A stretch of DNA of 64,000 nucleotides from Erpobdella octoculata (GCA_963978895.1 OZ022245.1:3430121-3494120); one strand, 5' to 3'. Positions 12,461 through 52,621 are shown, counted from the stretch's first letter. Notes: generated by a model not told the origin, from the sequence alone. Translations and numbers: made by a program.

Positions 12461-13410
12461 GGGGGCGGGGGGCAAAACTCTTCTAGAAGGTATTTTGCCA
12501 ACCCTGGAAAATTTTAAGATATGTAGTGTTTTGAACTTTATAAACCTGTTAACCGTTACTCAAGTACATGGCTAGATAAACCAGCGTATTTTGCCTCCTA
12601 AAAATGATAAAATAGGTACTTTTCATATGCTTTTATTAGCTTTCATTTGTCCGATGTCCATGGGATGTCCGCGGATGTTTTGAAGCTCAGAATTTTATTA
12701 TAAAATTCACTTACTTTAAAAAAAATTGATAGTTCAGTTGAAAAAAGAATTTAAAAAACAACAATCATCAAAAAAAAATTTAAAAAAACAAATGATAATG
12801 ACGACAGCAAATTTCATCGTCATATGTAATTACATACATTTTTTGCTTACTATTCACTGGAGTAATATTTTTATGATACGATTTTGCAATGAAATTTTTC
12901 AGCTATCTTAAAAACATGTTTTTAACTTTTCAAATTAACCTTCACTTCTTTGAAGTATATAAGCCCATTAACCGTTATACAAGTACATAGCTGGATAAAG
13001 CAGCGTTGTTCACTTATTTACAAAATCTTTAGTTAGTTATTTTGTAAATTAATGAATGACAATCAGATGATTAAACGTGAAAATATCAACACCATTAAGA
13101 AAGAGATTGAAAAAAATATTCTATAAAAATCCTTTACTGGCACTTTAAGTTCATAGATTACATATAGACTTCAGGAATGGTCCCAAAATTTGAAATGTTG
13201 AGTATTTATCACCACACCAGCAATATAAAGCATTTTGTATTCAATGAACCAATACGGTTAAACTTATTAACACATCACGCAAAAATCTCATCAAAACCTT
13301 GGGGTCCAATTTATTCTCAAGGCCCACCTGTTTTTCAAAAAAAAACGAAAATTTTCAAAACACTCCTTTAATTTTCATCCCAAAAAAATGCCTAAAAATG
13401 GGTTTTTATA
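12461..13410. other. No gene recognised
   Basis: AT-rich intergenic DNA. A phrase TAACCGTTACTCAAGTACATGG at about 12,550 recurs at about 12,970 in diverged form, suggesting a repeat of around 420 bases. Homology to the other TRIM copies begins at about 13,412. Confidence 0.35.
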
Positions 13411-13497
13411 GATACGAGATATGGATATTAAACACAAGATTTACATGTCACAGACTTATATACAAAGTTCAATAAAATAGTGCAGAAATAAACTCAC

Positions 13498-14155
13498 ATT
13501 GGTCATGTGGAGCAGGATTATAGCAACAAATTTTACCCAAATTGTTCAAATATGTGTTCATTTTTACAGGCTTAAACTCTACCTCTGGCAACGGCAAATC
13601 TGTCATGATAACGGATGTAAAAGACTCGGATTTTTCAAATAAGTTATCGGAAAGAGATATCAGACCATCACAAACATTTGTTTTCATGACTTGAGATGAA
13701 TCTATTATTAGTTTCTCCATTTTTGTTATATACTCTTCAATAGCATGTTTTCTTGAGTTTATCTTTTCTAAAATTTCCTTTTTGTATTTTGTGGTTTCTG
13801 ATAATAAACTAGTTGCTTGTTCTTGAATTTGTTTTATTAAAACTTCTTTTTGTTTGACAATATTTTCTTCTAGATGCAACATTTTGGTATTCAACTGTTC
13901 TATTTGAGGTTCTATTTTTTCCAGCTCTTCTTGAGCATAATTACACTTAAGTTTAATATGTGAATTATTCTGGGTAATATTTGACTTTATTTCTTTTTCT
14001 ATCTCATCAAGCTCACAGTGAACATGTCCACTATGCTTGATTATAAAACATGTTATGCATACAGCTTCTCGACAATACCTACAAAATGCTCTAATATCCT
14101 CCCGAGGATGAGTGGGACATGCCTTGCTAGAATAGCTTGCCAACGAGTCTGCCAT
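13498..14155 (-). CDS. TRIM-like B-box/coiled-coil protein, RING-less copy B (exon 1)
   Basis: ATG at 14,155 to donor (CCAAT|GTGAGT) at 13,498/13,497, 219 codons. The exon length equals copy A exactly, with no internal stop. The B-box Cys/His ligands are all kept and the coiled coil follows. The differences from copy A are mostly single substitutions and the frame is intact, so selection may still act. Homology to copy A ends about 80 bases past the donor, and no downstream exon was found. It may be a truncated gene or may use the short read-through tail ending at 13,469. Confidence 0.68.
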
Positions 14156-15585
14156 AAGGAGTTAATAACAAACACCCGACCTCAAAAATGAACCGTGAAA
14201 TTGCTAAGCGTCAACACCTGGCACACATGTTTTTATAGTGCAATTTGCAGCAAATATTAAAGAATGGCAGTTATTATTTATAAAAAAAAATTCCTAGCTT
14301 ATAAACAAAAATATATTCAAAAAATAAAAATTATTCAATAGTTGTTAATCAGCTAAACAAAAATAAATAAGTGCATACGACTTTTTAACCAGTACCTATG
14401 GTCCGCACCAGAAAACTCTCAACGCTCTCGCGCAGCACTCTCACTTTAAAAATTTTTACATAATAAAAAATACACTTTTTAAAAACTTTTTAGGGCGCAA
14501 GAAAACCTTTGTTTTTTAACAAATGTATTTTTTATTATGTAAAAATGATTTTCTACTTTTTCGTTTTTGATGGGTGAAATTGTATAAGAATTTGAACTTT
14601 TAGAATAAATGTATTCAATATGCATGGAAAATATGAATATTTTGAGTCTTTGGTTTCACCAGGTTGTCCACTTTATTGCCTAATGACTGGTTAATCACAG
14701 GGAGTGCCACGTGAAGACAGGTTTAGCGTTTTTCTTTTACTAAAACTCATGCAGGAGCTCTACGACATAAAAAAAATAATGTATAATGTACTGCAATAAT
14801 GTTTATTACAGTGATTTTTTCATTAAAAAAGACTTCAAGGCTATTTATATTGATGAGTGAAGTAAAAACACTCTAAAAACATTGGTTTTTAAAGCTGTTC
14901 TTAAAGGCGTTTGTTGTTTCTACTTTTTTCACCTCTGGGCGCTCTGACTGCTCTAAGAAGAGTATCGGTCCCCATTTAAAAGCCATTTGTTTTATTAAAG
15001 TTGTTAATGTTGTAGCCGTAGCATATAATGTGCCCGCAACGTTTTCCGTTGTATATGAATTATAAGAATATTATTTTATACTTTTAAGGGCGCAAGAAAA
15101 ACGTTGTTTTCAAAAAAATGTATTTTTACAAACTTTTATTTAGGTTACAATCTCTGTTTGTGTGTGTGTGTGTGTGGCTTCTCTGTACGCAAATCTTGAA
15201 AGTAAAACTTAAACAGCTTTTTGATTAGCTAAGATGTTGAAACTTTCAGCATATCTTTATATTGGATAAAAATACATGATTCAATTAAAAAAAAACGTAA
15301 TTTGAACATCTTTCGTATACATACACACAGACACACATCGAGTGTATTTGAAATCAAAGTTTGTGTTTAAAAAACTCGTTTTTTATTTACTTGTTTATTA
15401 TGTAAACATGATTTTCTACTTTTTCGTTTTTGATGGGTAAATTTTATAAGAATTTGAGCTTTTAGAATGAATATATTCAATATACATGGAAAATATTAAT
15501 ATTTTTAGTCTTTGGTTTTACCAGGTTGCCCACTTTGTTGCCTAATGACTGGTAAGAAAAAAAAACTTGGTTCCATATATATATA
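14156..15585. other. TRIM copy B upstream region and duplicated transposon pieces
   Basis: The first about 115 bases match the 5' flank of copy A. Beyond, a segment of about 155 bases at 14,536-14,692 is repeated directly at 15,400-15,555. Between them lies another copy (15,121-15,340) of the fold-back element terminus. These look like nested remnants of one AT-rich family. There is no coding frame. Confidence 0.45.
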
Positions 15586-15587
15586 TA

Positions 15588-18238
15588 TATTGAAAGAATT
15601 TTTCACAATGGTCAGCTAGTTGAAGACAAATTATTATTATCCAATATCTTCAATGAATATTTCACATCTATTGGTACCAATACGGCTAACACCATTCCAT
15701 CTATAACTACTAACAATTATAGTGATTACCTGGTCAAACCTGTTTCAGATTCAATTTTTGGTAAAGGTTCCCTTTGACGGCCCGTGCCGAAAAATAATCG
15801 TATTATTTTTATTTTGTCACAATAACATAAAAAAACAAATTTAATACCAATTTTAATTTAAAAAAAAAACATTTATCGTAATTTGAGAGACTTTGAAAAC
15901 GTAAGTAGTACCCTTTCAAGCCCTATTTACATCGTAGTTGTGAGTGGTGAGGTACGAGATGATCGTATGAATGAAATGAATAAAAAATAAATAAAATTAG
16001 TTTATAATAAAATTTTATTTATAAAACAAACTATCAGTTGTAAATAAAAATTCCATTAAAATTTTAAAACTCACCGCCCGGTAACTCGGGACTGTTTGCA
16101 AGAAGTAAGAAAATTGGAAATTATTAAACTAAGTTAACTTCTTTAAATAAACGAAATTTCAAATTTTTAATAAAGAAAAACTAAAAAATAAATGTTAAAA
16201 AAAGTAGTTTATTCGAAGCAACGTCGAAATTTGAATATTTGTAAGCGAACATTGTGTATTTGCGTCGTTTAAACTTTTCCTTCAAATCCTTCGTTTAAAC
16301 TTTTCCTTAAAACTCAAACGTACATAAATTATAATTACATTATTTATTTTTTTATATGACATTTTCCCATTTTAAATAAATTACTTATACTAATTATCAT
16401 AATTTTTAAACTAGTGTTTACTTTTAATCGTGTTTATAGTTAATTATAGCCGAGAATTATGTATTAATCCGCCACACGGGCCGTCAAAGGGAACCTTTAC
16501 CCAATTTTTCTTGAAGAAATTACTGAAACTGAAATAGTGAGAACAGTCAACAGTTTCAAAAATTCAAGAAGTACTGCAATAGATGATTTAAGTAATTTTT
16601 TGCTCAAGTCGATAATAAACTCCATATCCAGTCCTCTTTGTCATATTTTTAATCTCTCATTCAAGAAAGGCATATTTCCCGAGCCATTAAAGACATCAAA
16701 AGTTATTCCAATTTTTAAAAAGGGTGACAAGGAATCCCTTGATAATTACAGACCTATATCACTCTTGTCTCCAATCTCAAAACTCCTGGAAAAACTTATG
16801 TTCAATAGAATCACGTCTTTTTTCAACAAGCACCACGTCATTCACAGCAACCAATTTGGATTTAAAGCAAATAGTTCCACTGATCTTGCTCTCATTAATC
16901 TCACCCAGCAACTACTACAGCAAATGAACAACAAGCATCTCACAGTGGGTGTTTTCATTGATCTTAGCAAAGCTTTTGATACTATCAATCACGACATTCT
17001 GCTGAATAAGATCTCACACTATGGTATTCGTGGGACTGCACATTTATGGTTTGTTAACTATTTGAAAGATAGAAGTCAACTAGTTTCTCTTGGCGACACA
17101 AACTCTGCTTTGAGGGGCATATCCATAGGAGTTCCACAAGGTTCAATCCTAGGCCCACTACTTTTCAACATCTTTGTTAATGACATATTTGAAACTTCTA
17201 AACTGCTCTCTACAATATTATATGCTGATGACACCAATTTGTTTTATTCTGGAAATTCTATAGATGAAGTTACAGCTGTGATGAACATTGAATTAGTGAA
17301 ATTTTCTCATTGGTTCTCTGCCAATCGTCTCAAAATTAATATCAGCAAAACAAACTACATGATATTTGGACCAAAAATTAAATTGAATGCTCTTCCTCTA
17401 TTTCGTATTGAATATGGTGGAACTTCACTGCCTAGAGTGGGATTCACAAAGTTTCTTGGTGTTACCATTACGGAAAGTCTGTCTTGGACAGATCATATAA
17501 ATGCTGTTAGAAGAAAAATGAGCAAATCTGTTGGATTATTATCTAGGTTCAGAAATCGTTTGAATCATGATATTATATGTCATCTTTATTACTCTTTGAT
17601 CTACCCACATATTACTTATTGTAATTTGATTTGGGGAAACAGTCCTGTTTCCTCTATGCGTACCCTTTCAGTAATCCAGAATCGTTTTGTTAGAATGCTC
17701 TACGGACTTGGAAGAACGGACAATGTTGATAAATATATCAATACACTAAATATGTTAACACCAAGACAAGTTCACTGCTATAGCATCTTGGTTTTCATGT
17801 TTAAGCTAATTAATAATATTATGCATTGCCCTGTCTTTGATAATTTTATGTTATCATCAGATATAAAGAATAGACAAACAAGACATACAGGTATCTTTCA
17901 TTTACCTTACTGCAGATTGAAAATACTTTCTACAAGTATTTACCTCATTGGACCAAAATTATGGAACATTTTACCAGAAGACATCAGATGTGCATCTTCA
18001 GTTCACATTTTTAAAATTCTTATCAAGAAATTTATTTGTGAACATAATTTACAATCGTTTCTATGAAAAACTGAGCATTGTGTTTATATTTGATTTTGTG
18101 TGTGTATGTGATTTTTGTTTCTTTTTGTAAAGGGTGGCTACACTACAAGCATTGCTTATTAGTAGTCTCCCTGTTGACATTTCATTTTATTATGCAGATA
18201 TGTTGACAAATAAACAAATAAATAAATAAATAAATAAA

Positions 18239-18240
<2 letters not shown>
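15588..18240 (+). mobile_element. LINE (CR1/Jockey-like) with reverse transcriptase, 5'-truncated
   Basis: The coding part begins near 15,590 and, once the inserted MITE at 15,760-16,502 is ignored, runs without a stop to 18,066 (about 570 codons). Motifs in order: Tyr-Arg-Pro-Ile-Ser-Leu-Leu, Phe-Ile-Asp-Leu-Ser-Lys-Ala-Phe-Asp (first catalytic Asp), Pro-Gln-Gly-Ser-Ile-Leu-Gly-Pro, Tyr-Ala-Asp-Asp, and the thumb Phe-Leu-Gly-Val. An apurinic endonuclease domain is missing, so the copy is 5'-truncated. The 3' end shows an AAATAAATA tail at about 18,215-18,240 before a TA array. The long open frame implies recent activity. Confidence 0.85.
15760..16502. mobile_element. MITE with perfect terminal inverted repeats, inserted in LINE
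   Basis: The ends GGTAAAGGTTCCCTTTGACG and its exact reverse complement are both present, and the inverted match continues for about 27 bases. The flanks carry a 7-base AATTTTT (or 8-base CAATTTTT) target duplication. Deleting the element plus one flank copy restores the LINE reading frame exactly. There is no transposase. Target size fits hAT, P or Mutator-like superfamilies; the termini do not decide between them. Confidence 0.85.

Positions 18241-18298
<58 letters not shown>
18241..18298. repeat. (TA)n microsatellite at LINE 3' end
   Basis: A TA run directly following the AAATA tail of the LINE. Confidence 0.9.
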
Positions 18299-18302
<4 letters not shown>

Positions 18303-18815
18303 TAGCGATCGTTGGTTCGATCGGTTCAAGAAACGACATGAAATTATTTTTTGCACTCCAAGTGGGGATGCAAATGTTGCTCCAATTCAGATAATTTCTG
18401 AATGGAAACTTAAACTGCCCAACATATGTTGTCTACTTACAACAGAAAAGAAATTTGTCCACCTCCGCCAACGTTCAGAGAAGCAATGCAACTGATGCAA
18501 ACGGTTCGACGATTTTTGTAATCATCCGATGTGCCTAAAGCTCTATAGTTATTCACACTGCTGAATAAGCTGGATATCGCTATAAAAGATGCTGCACTTT
18601 ATCTTGGACAACAGAAGAAAGTGACAAACTATTTTAGACAATAATAAAGCACTATTTATTTCCTTCCTGACATTTCATGTGCAATACATAAGAAAAAATT
18701 TCCATATTAACTTGATATTTCCCATACCCTGGATATAACGGACTTCGGATTCATTTACAACATTTCATCCAAAACATTTGAGCAAAGACGTTAATCAAAA
18801 ATAGGTTTATTTAAC
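18299..18815. other. Probable transposon remnant, no intact gene
   Basis: Plus-strand text at 18,330-18,660 has a protein-like feel in fragments (for example around 18,360-18,420 and 18,560-18,640). It is broken by stops and frameshifts, like the C-terminal part of a hAT-type transposase. I could not confirm a family. Confidence 0.25.
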
Positions 18816-21800
18816 TTATTTTTTAGGCAAAGCTCTATTGTTTTTAACACGGTATTTGTCGTTGTAGTCGTAATTCAGTTTTGACTGCATAATGTTCTGA
18901 AAAATTTAAAAAATTAGAATTAGCATACAGTAAATAATCTAAAAAATGTGATTAGCTAAACAGTAAGCTGTAAAAAACTGTTTTTAATGAATCCCTTATA
19001 TTTCAAAATTTGTTGGCTTTTCATTTGTTGCAAAAGTGTTTCTTATAAAACTTAATATTTTTTGGAATTTATATATTTAAACATCTATATAAATTTATTT
19101 AATTTGTTTTTGTTTTAAAATAAAGATAATTATTATTTTTACTTACAAAATTTTTTTTCCAAAAAAACAGTAAAATGCATTGCCATGAGGAGCGAGCTTA
19201 TTTTTAAATTTTCAGCACGATTGGATGAACCTTTTGAGCACTTGATTTTTTTTCCTTATTTATAACTTCACTGTTGTACTTAATTGTTTTGTTTCGTGCT
19301 CAATAAATGTTCAAAAAAAAATTTTAGTTAATTTTCACTTTCAAGGTTTGCAAGCATTTAAGCAAAAAACAAACAAGCAAACAAATAAGCAAGCAACAAG
19401 ACCGGCGGTGAAGCTAATATGAAGGATTTTCAAAAGCTGTATTTATTAAAATGAATAAAATGCTTCTTATTAACACAAACATGAGTAATTATTTAAATAT
19501 ACACCCATTATGAACAGACCTGAGCCAAATTTCTTTGGACTATTCCGCTTAAGTAACGATTATGATCTTGGGCTTGAGTATTATCTTGAGAAAACCAGTA
19601 TCCGGCTGGTAGGTTTTTATTCACAACAAAACTATTAAACTCAGTTAAACGTTGACTGTAGCCTATTGGAAAGGAATTTCGGATTGTTATAAAATTTTGA
19701 TAATGCAACAAAAAACAATAGGTATATAGTATCAGATCAAAAGTAATACAATACAGATTATTAAACTGAACTTAAATTGCATATCAACAAGTTTCAAATC
19801 ATTTTTTTCTCTTTTTATTCGTTATTCAACTACTTAATATTTTTGCTTTGGATTAACATAAGAAAACTAAAACAAAATGAAAAATTCATTTAAAACTTAT
19901 TCATATCTTACGATATTTAAGAACACCTAAAAACCTTATACAAAAAAAAGTTTTTATGTTTGGAAATTTAGAAAAAAAACTCATTAAAATAAGTTTCCAA
20001 GATTGTCACAATATAAGTAGTATAGTGTGACAAGCTTGGACAGTTATTTTAATGTGATTTTTTTGCAAATTTGTGTCGTGCTGACATACATTGCATTTGA
20101 GAACGCTGCAGAGGAACTGAACTCCCTCATCAATCAAAATATACGGATCCACATTACACTAAATAAAGTTGTAGTAATAAATAAATAAATAAATACAAAT
20201 ATGGAATAACTTGCCATAGTTTGCCATCTTGATCCCAAACGATTGTATATTATTATAATAATCAAATGAGGTCCCATTGAGGCCTGAATCAGGAAAATAA
20301 CATGTAAAAAATATAAGAAAATTGTTTTCATTATATTCATCCAGACGTTTTATGGGTAAAGATTCCAAATTCCAGACTCTTTTTGAATCCCGGGATTACA
20401 AAATTAAAATTTGTCGATCCAAAAATCCTGGGTTTTGGCGTTGAGATTTGGTTTTGCGATAACGATAGGGACGACATAAACACTTTATAATCACTTATTT
20501 TATTGAAATATATTCATATTCTATTTACAGATTTTTAGCGAAAGAAAACTAACAAATGAACCATTAAAAAACACTTTTTAAAAACTAGTCTTTTCGGTGT
20601 CTATTGCTATTTCTGAGTGGGTATGTGCTTTATATATATTTGACACTCACTATAAATCAAAAATATTTACTTAAATTAAATCTAGCCATGGGAAAAATCC
20701 GCAAAATTCACAAAAATACTATAACCAGAATTGAACTTGTGTGAAAAATTTTAGAATGATTGGATAACGGAAAAAGTTCAAAATTGGAAAATTAAAAATA
20801 GTCCGATTAACCTCACGAAGCAAGCTAAAATAAGACTAGTAAAAAGTAGCAATGATTTAAAAATTAAAAACACGCTTTTATAAAATGGGCAGTATGGAGG
20901 TATCAAAATACAGTCTGATAGCCTTATCCAATCGCATACGAGGTATGGACATTGAACACAAGATTTACATGTCACAGACTTACATACAAAGTTCAATGCA
21001 AGAGTGTAAGAGTGTAGAAGTAAACTCACATTGTTCAAGTGTGGCAGGATCATAGCAACAAATTGTACCCACATTGTTCAAATGTGTGTTCATTGTTTCA
21101 GGCTTAAACTCTACTTCTGGCAGCGGTAAATCTTTTATGATAACGGATGTACAAGGCCCGGATTTTTCAAATAAATTATCGGAAAGAGATATCAGACCAT
21201 CAAAAACACTTTTGTTCATGCATTTAAATTTAAATGAATCTGTTATTAGCTGTTCCAATTTTTCTTTATACTCTTCAATAGCATGTTTTCTTGAGTTTAT
21301 CATTTCTAAAATTTTTTTTTTGTATTTTGTGGTTTCTGATAATAAACCAGTTGCTTGTTCTTGAATTTGTTTGATCAAAAATTCTTCATGTTTGACTATA
21401 TTTTCTTCTAGAAATGACATTTTAGTATTAAACTGTTCTATTTGAGGATCTATTTTATTCAGCTCTTTCTGAGCAGAATTACACTTCATTTCGATTTGTG
21501 AAAAATTCTGGCTAATTCGTGACATCACTTCTTCTTCTATCGTAGCAAGTTCACAACATTCATGTCCACTGTGTTTGGCAATAAAACATGTAATGCATAC
21601 AGCTTCTCTACACTTCCTACAAAATATTCTTATAGCCTCCTGAACGTGAATTGAACACGTTTTGCTGGGATGGGGTGCAGACGACTCCGACGATTCAGTT
21701 GCTTGAATTTTGATAAGCTTTTCAACAAATTCGTTTTGAAGAAAATCAGTTGAATTTGTATCCGACATTTCAAAAATGTTTCCACATTCAGTTATTGGAC

Positions 21801-21954
21801 AGGCAAACTGATTATCAAACATTTCGGTTTGAGGTTTGTAATTCAATAAGCAGGACAGACAAAATGTGTGACAACACTTTGGCAACATTCTCGGTTTCAC
21901 CATGATATATTTGCACAGAGGACATTTTATCAACTTTTCATCAACAACAGCCAT
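18816..21954 (-). CDS. TRIM-like RING/B-box/coiled-coil protein C, spliced
   Basis: Exon 1 (21,954-21,030) encodes a RING finger at residues about 10-60 (CPLC, then CCHTFCLSCL and a final Cys pair), a B-box at about 98-138 and a coiled coil at about 145-250. It ends at a strong donor (ACAAT|GTGAGT). Three later minus-strand blocks have good acceptors and match in phase: 20,283-20,197, 19,662-19,520 and 18,896-18,816 (stop). The joined frame is 1,236 bases, 411 residues. RING-type TRIM proteins are usually ubiquitin ligases acting in the cytosol. The roughly 100-residue tail is not NHL, SPRY or any domain I recognise. Exon 1 is solid. That the three tail exons belong to this gene is inferred from phase and from there being no other upstream minus-strand exon. 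The donor at 20,197 is weak. Confidence 0.55.
19938..20075. repeat. Short imperfect hairpin MITE-like sequence
   Basis: Sequences around 19,975-20,015 and 20,024-20,065 are imperfect inverted copies (TCATTAAAATAAGTTTCCAAG against a CTTGGACAGTTATTTTAATG form). A related stretch lies at about 10,935-10,990. It sits in the intron between exons at 20.2 and 19.6 kb. Confidence 0.45.
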
Positions 21955-22451
21955 TAGAAATTAATAGCAAACACAGAATTCAAAAGTGAAGTAGCTATAT
22001 TTACTAAACGTCAGCAGCTTCACACCTGTATTGCAAAATTTTTAGTCGGTTTTTAGGGATGGCAGTTATTATCAAGTTCTTAAACTTTATGTTTATTTTC
22101 CTGCTTAACTTGATGTTTATATACCTGCTTAACTAATAATCAAAAGAATGTCTAAAAATAAATAATTTTTTATTTAACATTTATCAAATAGTTAAAAATC
22201 AATATTATAATTAATTACCAGGAACTAAAGGAAGTGCGTTTTAAAAGATTTTCGAATAACTTTGGCCGGAGCCGAGGCTGAAGTCGAATATTCACGCCGG
22301 CAAAAATTGAACGAATATGTAAAATACTAAAATACTAATAATAAGACACTGAAAAAAATCAAATAAATTTATTTGATCAAAATTATTATTACTACAAATG
22401 TACGACTGATTAAAAAAATCAATAAATAAACTCAAATATAAAAAGTAAATA
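21955..22451. promoter_or_regulatory. TRIM C upstream region
   Basis: The first about 120 bases are recognisably homologous to the 5' flanks of copies A and B. Beyond, the sequence is AT-rich with no gene. Confidence 0.35.
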
Positions 22452-22707
22452 CAGGTGGGCCTGGGTCAAAAAAAGTGAGACGGATCCACTGATCTCTATT
22501 ATATTATAGAGATCAGTGGACGGATCCCTGTTTTGTAATCGAATTTTCCACCACTTCCTCAGGTCTAACTGACTTGAAAATTTCCAAACACATGTATTTC
22601 GGCTAAAAATACAATATTGTAATACTTTATTTGGAAATATTTTGTCTAAATTTAAGATAATTATATTTGATTGTATGAAACCGTCTCACTTTTTTTGGCC
22701 TACCCTG
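22452..22707. mobile_element. 256-bp MITE, mariner-like, TA target
   Basis: The left end CAGGTGGGCCTGGGTC and right end GGCCTACCCTG are imperfect inverted repeats. Each is followed inward by AAAAAAAGTGAGACGG and its complement, and the whole is bordered by TA on both sides. An internal 14-base hairpin (CCACTGATCTCTAT) lies at about 22,486-22,519. It is non-coding. Confidence 0.7.
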
Positions 22708-23214
22708 TAGATTGATATGATATAGTAGTATACATAGTATAGTAGGTAGGTAATAGTTAAAAGTGACTACACTGAGATTCTCAGTTAGGAGCAGCATCAT
22801 TTCAATTTTGTAGGTAAACTTATATCGATGGTCATGGTAACAACATTGTTAGAGAAGAAAAAAGTCGTGTTTGCATATATGGGCCACAGAAAAAAGATCG
22901 GTCAGGTGCTCGGAGAGATCAAAATGTGCCGTTGTTTTAAATTTTCACAACAAAAATAATGTTAATTTTATGTCTAAAATTTTACAAATTTTAATTAATT
23001 ACAAATTAAAAAAAAATAACATTGTCTCTCAAATAATGTTGATAACTTTTTTATTCTTAAACATATTTGGATATTTTTTTAATATCATTGTGATTGTCTA
23101 TGTGATTGTTATATAATTGTATAATTATGTATCATTGGCTGTCGGCGGGTGTCCGTTCGTTCGTGCGGATTATGCAATTAATTAGGCAACTAGATTACTA
23201 AAATAAAATAGGCC
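22708..23214. other. 5' flank of CACHD1-like gene
   Basis: AT-rich with a short plus-strand open frame at 22,871-23,116 lacking coding character. Promoter elements could not be assigned. The sequence just before the ATG at 23,215 (AATAGGCC) gives a weak start context. Confidence 0.3.
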
Positions 23215-50629
<27,415 letters not shown>

Positions 50630-51524
50630 TCTGTTAAATGTGTCTTGTAGGAAGAAGATGTGTTGCATGTTTTTTTTTTAACAGTTCTTGTGATGATTAT
50701 TGTGAGATTGATGATGATGAGGATAATGTATGTTATGAAAATAATAGTCATTATAATTTTTTGAGTTCAGTCTTTTCATTCTTCTGCAACTATTTTTATT
50801 TTTACGATTAATTGCTTGTGTGTGTCATTTAAATAACTCTTTTTTTGCTTCATCTCTTTCCTCTTTCTAACAAACATATTGCCTCAATTCGACTTGAGTA
50901 AAGTTGTAAATCTCAAAGTTTTTCTCATCACGTCCAGTCGTGTAATTATTTTATGTTAGCTGCACCGTGTGAGTCTCGTTCTTATCAAAAGATTTTCAGT
51001 CGATAAATCGAGATTTATTTTTATGATTTTTTTCCATTCTTCAAAGCTAGCACTCGTTTTCTACGCCTGTACTCGTTTTTTTCGTGTTATTCTTGTTTCT
51101 GTTGGTTGATATATTGATTGCTCACCCCCGTGAAAGTGCTTTTAATCAAAAAATTTGCACCTGTTTTTGATTTTTTTTGTAATAGAAGATACAAAGACAA
51201 GAAGAGAAAGAGACAAAAAGAGGGAGAGAGGGAGAGAGATTTGCACAGGGTAACTAGGTTAAAAAAATGTCTCTGATAGAAAATGTTCCCCAATCGCAAT
51301 GTACAGTTCATGGTTTTTTGCTCAACGTGTCTTCAAAACTAGTAAGAGTTAAGAGATATTATTAGACAATGAATTACTTAAGACACGCCAAAAATTCAAC
51401 AAAATAATTGAGTTATGAAATAATTATTTTCTTTCTATCTATGCTAAACAGATGTTTATTACTTCCAGTTTACCGAAATAAATAATTCAAATAAGATTCA
51501 GTGATGGCCCGTTAGTTAAAACCG
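50630..51524. other. 3' flank of CACHD1-like gene
   Basis: Probable 3' UTR and intergenic DNA. A block at about 51,105-51,175 (CTCACCCCCGTGAAAGTGCT) belongs to the same repeat family as 52,105-52,160 and 61,170-61,230. A clear polyadenylation signal was not assigned. Confidence 0.35.
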
Positions 51525-52023
51525 TCTATATATATATATATATATAAAAGAACATGTCCTGACTGACTGGTAATCAACGCCTAGCTAAGACGCCTCATCC
51601 TAGGAACGTGAAACTTATATTACTTTTATAGCGTTAGCACCCACTAAGAAAGGATTTTTGAAAATTTTGCTCACGATGGGATGAAACAGGAAAACAAAAT
51701 TTTTCTAAAACAGTATATCTCGAAAACCATACATGAGAATTTTTTGAAATTTGGTATCTAGATTCTTTTTAAAAAAATAAAAAGATACGTGTTTCATCAT
51801 TTTTTGAAAATTTGGTTTCCAGGACCTGACCTCAAATGTGTGCAGAAAAATAGGGTTATTTGAATAACTGTAAGTGCTACGGCTGTAAAAAAAATAGTAT
51901 TAATCTACTCGAGAAAGATATACGTGATTTATCAATGTTTGATAATTTGGTTTCACGGCCTCAAATGTGGGGTGGAAAAAAGGAACGATAGAAAAACCTC
52001 AGGCAACGCCGGGTTCCAGCTAG
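51525..52023 (+). mobile_element. Non-autonomous Helitron, about 500 bp
   Basis: It begins TCTATATATATATA and ends GGCAACGCCGGGTTCCAG followed by CTAG and T. The interior matches (inverted) 12,040-12,460. It has no coding capacity. Confidence 0.75.
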
Positions 52024-52079
52024 TTATTTTATACTAATCGTGTAAATTAATTCATCAATTGATTTATTCTTGCTAAAAC

Positions 52080-52378
52080 CTTCTTTATGCTACTTATTTA
52101 ATACTAGAAATGGTTGACATACTCACCCTTCCTTTGAAAGTGCACCTGTTTTTGTTTATTTAAATAAAGTTTAAATTAAAAAAGTGTTGTATATTGATTT
52201 ACTAAAATTATACATCGATGATAGATTTTACCTCTTGTTAGCATCGCGAGAGTGGTTTGAGGTCACCGATGTCTACAGAGCCGCTGACAACAGGAAGCAT
52301 TTTACCTTCTTCGTGAATATTAACCATAACCTTCTTAGCGTCTATGGTTTCAACAACCTCTCCAATGAGGGATCCAGG
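52080..52378 (+). pseudogene. Repeat block and truncated copy of the 55.7-kb exon
   Basis: 52,085-52,230 is a repeat that recurs at 61,150-61,270 plus 62,407-62,450. 52,240-52,378 is a copy of the second half of the exon at 55,691-55,943, nearly identical but lacking two bases (52,252 region), which shifts the frame. Its natural continuation (CCAGGTTTCTTGAAG) is found after 55,541, on the far side of the LTR element, proving the copy was split by the insertion. Confidence 0.6.
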
Positions 52379-52621
52379 TGTAATGTCGTAGTGTGTGATG
52401 TATGATGCATGCATGGACTCCGGTCATTGTTGTATGGATGCAGAGTGAGAACAGGCTATAAAAGGAAGCGTAGCTTGCCTGTAAGGACATTCACATTCAT
52501 ATTCACGTTCGCATTGATGTTCTGATTCTGATTCTTATATTAGTAAGTATTCGTTCGTATATCGGTTAATAAAGTTATCTGTTGCTTTGTGTAGATTATA
52601 TCGTAATCTAAAAACATTACA
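52379..52621 (+). repeat. 5' LTR
   Basis: 243 bases, TGTAATG...CATTACA. A TATAAAAGG promoter-like word lies at about 52,460 and AATAAAG at about 52,568, in the expected order for U3 and R. Confidence 0.9.
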
